A DNA stretch of 13,780 bases from an uncultured Pseudoflavonifractor sp. (GTDB lineage Bacteria; Bacillota; Clostridia; Oscillospirales; Oscillospiraceae). Within the stretch, counting starts at the first letter, position 1, and each line of letters opens with the position of its first letter. Below, piece after piece: positions 5,792 through 11,026 of this stretch. Below the pieces are notes generated by a model. That model had not been told where the DNA came from. It searched no databases and was given only the letters and a program-made list of their open reading frames with translations. The stretch lies in the NCBI GenBank assembly GCA_904419835.1, contig CAJFTA010000059.1, positions 1-13,780 on the forward strand, written 5' to 3'. The translations under genes and the position numbers were made by a program.

Positions 5792-6605
5792 GCTGCGCGC
5801 CGCCTTTGACAGCGTCCACGCCGAGGCGGAGCTGAAGGAGCGCACCCTGGCCTTTCTGGCCGATGCCGGCGGGGCGTCCCCTGCCCGGCATCGCCCCGCC
5901 GCCCGCCTGCGCCGGGCCATCGCGGCCGCCGCTGCCTGTCTGCTTGTGCTGCTGGGAGCCGGCGGATACTACGCCCTGCTTGTGCCGGTGTCCGCCATCA
6001 GCGTGGATGTAAACCCTTCCCTGGAGCTGTCCCTCAACCGCCTGGACCGGGTCATCTCGGTGGAGGCCTTCAACCCGGAGGGGGAGGCCCTGGCCAGCAC
6101 TCTGGACGTGTCCTTCCAGCCCTACACCCAGGCGCTGGAGGAGATTCTCTCCAGCGAAGCCATGTCCACCTATCTGGCAGAGGACAGCGCCGTGTCCATC
6201 ACCGTCGCCTGTGATAATCCGGACAAGAGCGCCCAGCTGCTCTCCGCCACCCAGGCCTGCGCCCAGGGGTGCAGACGGGTGTACTGCCATGCAGGCAGCA
6301 GCGCGGATCTGGAGGGCGCCCACCACGCGGGTATGTCGGTGGGGAAGTACCGGGCTTTTCTGGCGCTCCAGGCGCTGGATCCCTCGGTGACGGCGGAGGA
6401 GGCGCAGGCCATGTCCATGCGGGAGATCCGCTCCCGGATTGCCGCCCTCTCCGGCGGCGAGACCGAGACCTCGTCCGGTCAGCAAAGCCAGTCATCCTCC
6501 AGCAGTTTGGCCCAACAGCAGGCCGGTTCCGGCCACAATGGCGGCCATGGTAGTCAAAACGGCCGCCACGGCTACGGAAATGGTCGGCACCAGGGGCACG
6601 AGTAG
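5781..6605 (+). CDS. RsgI-like transmembrane anti-sigma factor with His/Gly tail
   Basis: This 274-residue membrane protein should hold the preceding sigma factor at the membrane until an outside signal arrives. Residues 1-45 are cytoplasmic; one membrane helix lies at about 46-66. Residues 72-170 resemble the RsgI middle domain (SAISVDVNPSLELSLNRLDR, 71-90). A small helical segment follows at 182-220 (SVGKYRAFLALQALDPSVTA), also typical of RsgI relatives. A Ser/Gln linker (230-248) leads to a tail with five His in residues 251-274. In known RsgI proteins the outer end carries a sensor such as a carbohydrate-binding module; here the tail takes that place. ATG 5781 is preferred over GTG 5772 because GGGAGG (5767-5772) overlaps the GTG and lies eight bases before the ATG. 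Confidence 0.88.
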   Translation: MEDKLRAAFDSVHAEAELKERTLAFLADAGGASPARHRPAARLRRAIAAAAACLLVLLGAGGYYALLVPVSAISVDVNPSLELSLNRLDRVISVEAFNPEGEALASTLDVSFQPYTQALEEILSSEAMSTYLAEDSAVSITVACDNPDKSAQLLSATQACAQGCRRVYCHAGSSADLEGAHHAGMSVGKYRAFLALQALDPSVTAEEAQAMSMREIRSRIAALSGGETETSSGQQSQSSSSSLAQQQAGSGHNGGHGSQNGRHGYGNGRHQGHE

Positions 6606-6644
6606 GCTGAACATTATTTAGATACCGGAAGAGGTTGAGAGATT

Positions 6645-7208
6645 TTGAACCGCTATTTGGACCTGTTTTTAACCTTTGCCAAGCTGGGCGCCTGCACCTT
6701 CGGCGGCGGCTACGCCATGCTGCCCATCCTCCAGCGTGAGGTGGTGGAAAAGCGGGGCTGGGCCACCGAGGACCAGCTGGCCGACTACTACGCCGTGGGG
6801 CAGTGCACCCCCGGCATTATCGCGGTAAATACCGCCACCTTTGTGGGGTACACCCAGGCCGGGTGCCTGGGCGGTACCATCGCCACTTTGGGCGTGGTGT
6901 TCCCCTCTATTGTGATCATCTGCATCATTGCCGCCTTTCTCCAGAACTTCGCTGAATTCCCGGTGGTCATCCATGCCTTTGCCGGCATCCGCGCCTGTGT
7001 CTGCGCCCTGATCTTCTCCAGCGTCATCAAGCTGGCAAAGGGCTCCGTGGTCAACTGGTGGTCGGCCGTCATCTTCCTGGTTGTGCTGGCGCTGTCCGCC
7101 TTCGTGGGGCTGTCCCCGGTGCTGCTGGTTATCCTGTCCGGCGTATGCGGCCTGGCCATCAGCACCTGCATCCGCTACCTGAACCGGGGAAAGGGGGCCG
7201 CAAAGTGA
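6645..7208 (+). CDS. chrA: Chromate transporter family protein, half-size subunit 1
   Basis: This 187-residue membrane protein is of the CHR family, which exports chromate in studied bacteria. It is a short-chain member covering one half of a full-length ChrA. Seen: the FGGGYAMLPILQREVVEKRGW signature (19-39), the PG motif in CTPGIIAVNTATFVGY (54-69), and about five or six hydrophobic segments to residue 178. The start is TTG 6645, with GGAAGAGG (6627-6634) ten bases before. A 39-base gap without a terminator separates it from the anti-sigma gene, so co-transcription is plausible. It overlaps subunit 2 by four bases. The substrate could be another oxyanion; many gut Clostridia carry such pairs without known chromate exposure. 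Confidence 0.9.
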   Translation: MNRYLDLFLTFAKLGACTFGGGYAMLPILQREVVEKRGWATEDQLADYYAVGQCTPGIIAVNTATFVGYTQAGCLGGTIATLGVVFPSIVIICIIAAFLQNFAEFPVVIHAFAGIRACVCALIFSSVIKLAKGSVVNWWSAVIFLVVLALSAFVGLSPVLLVILSGVCGLAISTCIRYLNRGKGAAK

Positions 7209-7801
7209 TATTCCTCCGTCTGTTCTATGAGTTCTTTAAGGTCGGCCTGTTCTCCGTGGGCGGCGGACTGGCCACCCTGCCCTTCCTGCGCCACCTGGGA
7301 GATGTGACCGGCTGGTTCTCTGCCGCCGACCTGGCCAACATGGTGGCTGTGTCCGAGTCCACCCCCGGCGCCATGGGCGTCAACATGGCCACCTACGTGG
7401 GCTTCACCATGGGCGGACAGTCCGGCCTGCCGTTTGGAAGCATCGTGGGCGCGGTCGTCGCCACCCTGGGCCTGGTGGCCCCCTCCATCCTGGTCATCCT
7501 TATCATTGCCAAGTTTCTCCAGAAGTTCCGTCAGAGCGCGGTGGTGGACGGCGTATTCTCCGGCCTGCGGCCCGCCTCCACCGGCCTCATTGCCGCCGCC
7601 GGCCTTTCGGTGGCCCAGATCGCCCTGCTCACCGGCGCGGCCTGGACGGGCTGGAACTCCCTCACCGCCGTCATCAACTGGAAGGGCGTGGCGCTGGCCG
7701 CCCTGGTCTTTGCCTGCATGCAGGTGAAGGCCCTGAAGAAGCTCCACCCCATCGTGTACATCGCCGCCGCGGCGGTCGTCGGCGTCGTGTTCCGGTTTTA
7801 A
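7205..7801 (+). CDS. chrA: Chromate transporter family protein, half-size subunit 2
   Basis: This 198-residue partner of the preceding gene probably forms the heteromeric transporter known for paired short CHR proteins. It starts at GTG 7205 within GTGA, where the upstream gene stops, so translation is coupled. The signature SVGGGLATLPFLRHL (17-31) mirrors FGGGYAMLPILQ of subunit 1, and ESTPGAMGVNMATYVGF (51-67) mirrors its CTPG block. Hydrophobic segments continue to the C-terminus. The frame is open upstream to 7058, but that part is coding sequence of subunit 1 in another frame. A GC-rich terminator hairpin lies 24 bases after the stop. Confidence 0.92.
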   Translation: MIFLRLFYEFFKVGLFSVGGGLATLPFLRHLGDVTGWFSAADLANMVAVSESTPGAMGVNMATYVGFTMGGQSGLPFGSIVGAVVATLGLVAPSILVILIIAKFLQKFRQSAVVDGVFSGLRPASTGLIAAAGLSVAQIALLTGAAWTGWNSLTAVINWKGVALAALVFACMQVKALKKLHPIVYIAAAAVVGVVFRF

Positions 7802-7825
7802 TCCTATACAGGCGAAAACGAATAC

Positions 7826-7851
7826 GGCCCCCTTCCGGCTGGAAGGGGGCC
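7826..7851 (+). terminator. Terminator hairpin after chrA
   Basis: GGCCCCCTTCC (7826-7836) pairs perfectly with GGAAGGGGGCC (7841-7851) around the loop GGCT. No T-tract follows. Instead comes TCAGTCTGTCGAAAAA, related to the sequence after the opposing pyrB terminator. It is probably a terminator of an unusual class. Confidence 0.65.
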
Positions 7852-7853
7852 TC

Positions 7854-7891
7854 AGTCTGTCGAAAAAGTCCTCGGACTTTTTCGACAGACT
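7854..7891. repeat. Perfect palindrome with 18-bp arms
   Basis: AGTCTGTCGAAAAAGTCC (7854-7871) and its reverse complement (7874-7891) are separated only by TC. Each arm contains the TGTCGAAAAA core found beside the pyrB terminator and, with one change, at 91-110. In RNA it would form a long hairpin with a minimal loop. In DNA it could extrude a cruciform. Confidence 0.85.
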
Positions 7892-7946
7892 TCAAAAATG
7901 CCGTTACTTTCGCGCCCCGCAGCGGCGCAAAAGTCCTCGCTCCGCT

Positions 7947-7979
7947 CCCCGGAAGCCTTGCACAGCAAGGCTTCCGGGG
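7947..7979. repeat. Intergenic hairpin with 15-bp arms
   Basis: CCCCGGAAGCCTTGC (7947-7961) pairs perfectly with GCAAGGCTTCCGGGG (7965-7979) around the loop ACA. It abuts the CATTTGATTCC start of repeat copy B at 7980. No T-tract follows on either strand, so it is unlikely to be a plain intrinsic terminator. Confidence 0.75.
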
Positions 7980-8075
7980 CATTTGATTCCACGCGAGGCG
8001 GGCGGCTGCCCCCTCGCGCTCCCCCGCCCCGACACAGCCCGATTCTGTTCAACCAAGGTTTTTCGACACGCTGAA
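7980..8075. repeat. Intergenic repeat, diverged copy B
   Basis: It starts with CATTTGATTCC (7980-7990), contains GCGAGGC (7993-7999), and ends with AGGTTTTTCGACACGCTGAA (8056-8075). The ends match the copy at 36-110; the interior is longer and more GC-rich. The terminal block lies directly downstream of the pyrB terminator in pyrB's direction. Confidence 0.5.
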
Positions 8076-8079
8076 CTGA

Positions 8080-8112
8080 GAGAGGTCCCCTTCCGTTGGA
8101 AGGGGACCTCTC
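8080..8112 (-). terminator. Terminator of pyrB
   Basis: GAGAGGTCCCCTTCC (8080-8094) pairs perfectly with GGAAGGGGACCTCTC (8098-8112) around a three-base loop, ten bases beyond the pyrB stop. On the minus strand it is followed by TCAGTTCAGCGTGTCGAAAA rather than a T-tract, paralleling the chrA terminator. Confidence 0.75.
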
Positions 8113-8122
8113 AACGTTTCTC

Positions 8123-9181
8123 TTACACCAGCGGGGCGTCGCAGAACGCGCAGCAGTCCACGCCGCCGTTCTTCTTCACCAGCGGGGGCAGATAGTGGTC
8201 GGTCTGGGTGATGCAGTTGGGGTTGCTGCACACCGGATGGGTGCCAATCTCCACCGCGCCGGGGCTCATGCGGGGCTGGTTGGCCAGCTCAATGAGGAGG
8301 GACATGCGGGCAAACATGCCGTACCGGGCCTGCTCGAAGTAGACCGCCCGGAGGTCGTCGTCCACGTCGATGGCGATCTCGTCCACCCGGGGCAGGGGAT
8401 GCATCACCAGCAGTTCCTTCCTGGCCCGCTCCAGCTTGCTGCGGGTGAGAATATAGATCCCCTTGTTCCGCTCGTACTCCAGGGGGTCCACAAAGCGCTC
8501 CCGCTGGATGCGGGTCATATAGAGCACATCCAGCTGGGGCATAACGGTCTCCAGGCCGGTGACCTCCACAAACCACATGCCGTTCTCCCGCATGAAGGCC
8601 CGCATATACTCGGGCACCGCCAGCTCCCGGGGGGAGATGAGGTAGAACTTGATGTCCCGGAACTTGGCCATGGCCTTGATGAGGGAGTGGACGGTGCGGC
8701 CGTTCTTCAGATCGCCGCACAATCCCACGGACAGGCCGTCCACGCCGCCGTGGAGGCGGGTAATGGTGGTCAGGTCCGCCATGGTCTGGGTGGGGTGCAT
8801 GTGTCCGCCGTCTCCGGCGTTGATCACCGGCACGTCGGAGTACAGGGAGGCGGCCTTGGCCGCGCCCTCCCGGGGATTGCGCATTACCACAACGTCGGCA
8901 TAGCCGGAGACCATCTTGATGGTGTCCTTCAGTGTCTCGCCCTTGGCGGTGGAGGTGGACTTGGGATCGGCAAAGCCGAACACCGAGCCGCCCACCCGAA
9001 GCATCGCCGTCTGGAAGGAGAAATTGGTCCGGGTGGAGGGCTCGTAAAAGAGGCTCGCCATCACCTTTCCCCTGCAGGCGTCCATGTAATCGGCTGGGTG
9101 GTCGATAATATCGCTGCAGCGCCGGTACAGCGCGTCCCACTCCTCCCGAGGCAAATCACCAAAATCAATCAGATGCCGCAT
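8123..9181 (-). CDS. pyrB: Aspartate carbamoyltransferase with PyrI-like zinc-finger extension
   Basis: This 352-residue enzyme makes carbamoyl-aspartate from carbamoyl phosphate and aspartate, the committed step of pyrimidine synthesis. Seen: the carbamoyl-phosphate motif STRT (49-52), K80 in TSTAKGET, HPTQ (129-132), and HPLPR (261-265) of the aspartate domain. The catalytic domain ends near residue 305. The next 47 residues hold C318-x4-C323 and C344-x2-C347, the spacing of the PyrI zinc site that binds PyrB in the E. coli holoenzyme. No PyrI allosteric domain is present and no pyrI gene is in the window. ATG at 9181 is preferred: GGGGGAAG lies six bases before it, while ATG 9187 is too close. 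The TTG at 9241 overlaps the predicted promoter. Confidence 0.93.
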   Translation of the reverse strand: MRHLIDFGDLPREEWDALYRRCSDIIDHPADYMDACRGKVMASLFYEPSTRTNFSFQTAMLRVGGSVFGFADPKSTSTAKGETLKDTIKMVSGYADVVVMRNPREGAAKAASLYSDVPVINAGDGGHMHPTQTMADLTTITRLHGGVDGLSVGLCGDLKNGRTVHSLIKAMAKFRDIKFYLISPRELAVPEYMRAFMRENGMWFVEVTGLETVMPQLDVLYMTRIQRERFVDPLEYERNKGIYILTRSKLERARKELLVMHPLPRVDEIAIDVDDDLRAVYFEQARYGMFARMSLLIELANQPRMSPGAVEIGTHPVCSNPNCITQTDHYLPPLVKKNGGVDCCAFCDAPLV

Positions 9182-9212
9182 GCCCATCTTCCCCCATTTT
9201 ATTTTTCGGATT

Positions 9213-9241
9213 ATAATATCACATTTTTCTGCCGCGGACAA
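9213..9241 (-). promoter_or_regulatory. Predicted promoter of pyrB
   Basis: On the minus strand TTGTCC (9241-9236) and TATTAT (9218-9213) are spaced 17 bp. A perfect TATAAT overlaps at 9215-9210, but at a 20-bp spacing. The leader would be only about 25 bases, with no room for a PyrR attenuator, so regulation by that route is unlikely. Confidence 0.6.
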
Positions 9242-9396
9242 GGAGTGTTTTCACTAATTTCCGCGTTTTTTCCCGCCCAGCTCTGTTAAACTCCACCGAC
9301 CGGCCGGACATTCCGTTTTTTGTCAGAAATTGCCCGCATGTTTTGCGCCGTTCCGCCCATGCTAAAGGCAATTCATATTTCGGAGGTGCTGCGGGC

Positions 9397-9954
9397 ATGG
9401 CGGAATGGTTCTGGTACTTTGTGCTGTACAGCTTTGTGGGGTTTGTGTTGGAGGTGCTTTTCGCCCGGGCCACGGGCAATCCCAAGCGGGACCGGAAGTG
9501 CCACCTCTTTCTCCCGCTCTGCCCGGTGTACGGCCTGGGGGCTGTGCTCATCCTGCTGCTGCCCCCCGCCGTGCTGTCCAATCCCCTGCTGCTGTTTTTC
9601 TGCGGCTCCCTGGCCGCCACCGCCGCCGAGTACGCCATGGCGGTGGTCTACCACTACGCCGCCGGGGTGGATTTCTGGGATTACAGCCACCTGCCCCTCC
9701 AGCTTGGGGGCCGGGTGTGCCTCCTCTTCTCCGGGCTGTGGGGCCTGCTGTCCCTGGGCCTTATGGGGCTGATCCAGCCCTGGGCCTCTGTGCTCCTCCC
9801 CGCCATTCCCGGCTGGATTACCCTCCCCGCCGCCGTCCTGGTGGCCGCCGACGCCGTCCTCACCTTCCGCGTCCTGCGGCGGACGCGGAGCACCGAGGCG
9901 CTGCGCTGGTACCTCCATCTGGGCCATGGGCGGAAGCGGAAGCAGGCCTCCTGA
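9397..9954 (+). CDS. CmpB-family multi-pass membrane protein (putative ABC transporter permease)
   Basis: This 185-residue membrane protein is of the family often annotated 'putative ABC transporter permease' (formerly DUF1113). Seen: the N-terminal WYFVLYSFVGFVLEVLF helix (6-22), a CPVYGLGAVLILLLPP segment (42-57), two further hydrophobic stretches (59-88, 107-128), the conserved FWDYSHLPLQLGGRVCLLFS block (93-112), and a last helix near 140-158. The C-terminus is basic and probably cytoplasmic. ATG 9397 is eight bases after GGAGGTG (9382-9388). No ATPase gene is adjacent, so a transport role is unproven. It is divergent from pyrB. Confidence 0.85.
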   Translation: MAEWFWYFVLYSFVGFVLEVLFARATGNPKRDRKCHLFLPLCPVYGLGAVLILLLPPAVLSNPLLLFFCGSLAATAAEYAMAVVYHYAAGVDFWDYSHLPLQLGGRVCLLFSGLWGLLSLGLMGLIQPWASVLLPAIPGWITLPAAVLVAADAVLTFRVLRRTRSTEALRWYLHLGHGRKRKQAS

Positions 9955-9960
9955 CAAAAA

Positions 9961-9989
9961 GCGCCCCCGCCGGTGAACGGCGGGGGCGC
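9961..9989 (-). terminator. Terminator of the lipoprotein / small-protein unit
   Basis: GCGCCCCCGCCG (9961-9972) and CGGCGGGGGCGC (9978-9989) form a perfect 12-bp stem with loop GTGAA. On the minus strand it is followed by TTTTTGTC, a good T-tract. It lies 21 bases beyond the stop of the 58-residue gene. On the plus strand it sits seven bases after the CmpB-family stop and may work weakly there. Confidence 0.85.
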
Positions 9990-10010
9990 GGAGGCGTATG
10001 CGCGGCGTGG

Positions 10011-10187
10011 TTATTTGGGCTTGGATATCTTTTCAATGATGACAGCCAGCAGGGCGATGATCCCCATGCCGATGGCGGCGTTCAGGGCAACCAGCACCTC
10101 CAGCATGCCCGTTCCTGTAAACGCAACGGCGGCCAGCAAAAAGGCCATCCCCAGCCCTATGCTGAACAGAATTTTCCATACGCCCAT
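10011..10187 (-). CDS. Small membrane protein, 58 residues
   Basis: A short reading frame runs from ATG 10187 to TAA 10011. The product has two hydrophobic segments, about 5-23 (ILFSIGLGMAFLLAAVAFT) and 31-51 (VLVALNAAIGMGIIALLAVI), then a basic tail EKISKPK. The ribosome site AGGGTGAGG precedes the start by about five bases. It lies 34 bases after the lipoprotein gene and just before a strong minus-strand terminator, so the two genes are probably co-transcribed. A two-helix hairpin in the membrane with a short basic cytoplasmic end is likely. The family is not recognised. Confidence 0.7.
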   Translation of the reverse strand: MGVWKILFSIGLGMAFLLAAVAFTGTGMLEVLVALNAAIGMGIIALLAVIIEKISKPK

Positions 10188-10221
10188 AGCGCCTCACCCT
10201 TTCATTTCAGAGGAATCACTG

Positions 10222-10824
10222 TTACGTTTTGTATACAACCTCAAAGAACTCTCCGGTTTTTTCTACCTCCGCCACCTCAAAGGTATACAATATCTCGTCC
10301 GTGTCACTGCTCCTCACTTCCGCCTTGTAGACCGTATAGTCAAAATCGCCATACACACGAATCTTGGACTGTCTGGTCTGATCTGCCTGGTAGGACCTTA
10401 TTGCGTCGGGATCACTGGATCCTGCTGCAGAGACATTCATAGAGATGTCACATTTTATCTCGCAAGTGAGACCGAGTTCAAAGCGAATGGGAACTGTCTC
10501 ATTCTCCGTAAAATAGTATCGGGTAGGGTTGCTCCAAATGGAGCTCTGGGGGTGATAGCCGCAGTCAAAGCGGGAGATTGACCCCGTCTGTATGGATGTC
10601 TTGTTCAGATAGGTGCCATCCTCTGCCCGGGACTCGATGCTCTCCAAGGGGACAGGAAGGTTGTAGTCGATGATTTCTCCGGTTTTATCGCGCAAGATGT
10701 AGTAGCTGGTACTCCCAGCTTGGACAGCGGCGGGCGCGGTATCAACTGTACAGGACGAAAGTTGCAATGCAGGAACTACAAGCAATGAGACCGCGAGCAG
10801 CCTTGCTATCACTCTTTGCCTCAT
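10222..10824 (-). CDS. Putative lipoprotein of unknown function
   Basis: This 200-residue protein has a basic N-terminus (MRQRVIAR), a hydrophobic stretch (9-21) and the lipobox LSSC with C25 as the lipid-attached residue, so the mature part of about 176 residues should sit outside the membrane. The mature region is rich in Tyr, Thr and Ser and in short alternating hydrophobic stretches that suggest a beta-rich fold. It has two further cysteines near the middle (GLTCEIKC). No catalytic motif is seen. ATG 10824 is preceded by AGAAGGG at about nine bases. Base use is less GC-rich than in neighbouring genes, which hints at a different origin. Followed by a small membrane protein gene in the same unit. 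Confidence 0.75.
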   Translation of the reverse strand: MRQRVIARLLAVSLLVVPALQLSSCTVDTAPAAVQAGSTSYYILRDKTGEIIDYNLPVPLESIESRAEDGTYLNKTSIQTGSISRFDCGYHPQSSIWSNPTRYYFTENETVPIRFELGLTCEIKCDISMNVSAAGSSDPDAIRSYQADQTRQSKIRVYGDFDYTVYKAEVRSSDTDEILYTFEVAEVEKTGEFFEVVYKT

Positions 10825-10943
10825 TGTAATTCATCCCTTCTCTTTTCGACTTTTTTGTAAGCGATACTAGTTGCACCGCATGAAATGCCATCCCATCTCG
10901 TATCCATTCATTAAGACCAACTCCGCCGCCATCGTTTTACGTT

Positions 10944-10959
10944 TATATTGTACAATATA
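10944..10959. promoter_or_regulatory. 16-bp palindrome in AT-rich promoter region of the lipoprotein unit
   Basis: TATATTGTACAATATA is a perfect palindrome in the only strongly AT-rich stretch of the window (about 10930-11010). Read on the minus strand it contains TACAAT, a good -10 candidate; the corresponding -35 (TTTTAA at 17 bp) is weak. A palindrome overlapping a -10 box is a plausible repressor or activator site for the lipoprotein gene, whose start lies about 120 bases downstream. Confidence 0.4.
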
Positions 10960-11026
10960 TCTTTATATTTTAAAATTATTTTTGTTATTTTAGCACATTA
11001 TTTCATATGAAGTCCATCCCTGCGGC

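Larger units (their letters stand above)
7802..8122. other. Convergent intergenic region packed with hairpins and repeats
   Basis: No gene is visible between the convergent chrA and pyrB genes. From left to right it holds the chrA terminator (7826-7851), an 18-bp-arm palindrome (7854-7891), a GCGCC/GGCGC hairpin near 7912-7928, a 15-bp hairpin (7947-7979), repeat copy B (7980-8075), and the pyrB terminator (8080-8112, minus). The two terminators share CCCCTTCC/GGAAGGGG arms and face each other. Confidence 0.75.

Noticed and set aside
9182..9241. TTG start for a longer PyrB
   Set aside because: The extra 20 residues overlap the predicted promoter and lack a ribosome site; PyrB normally begins at the MRHLIDF block.
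8096..9289. 397-codon plus-strand open frame opposite pyrB
   Set aside because: PyrB motifs on the minus strand are unmistakable; the opposite frame has no recognisable domain.
9973..10581. 202-codon plus-strand open frame opposite the small membrane protein and lipoprotein
   Set aside because: Its start lies in the loop of a terminator hairpin and the minus-strand genes have ribosome sites, a lipobox and membrane segments.
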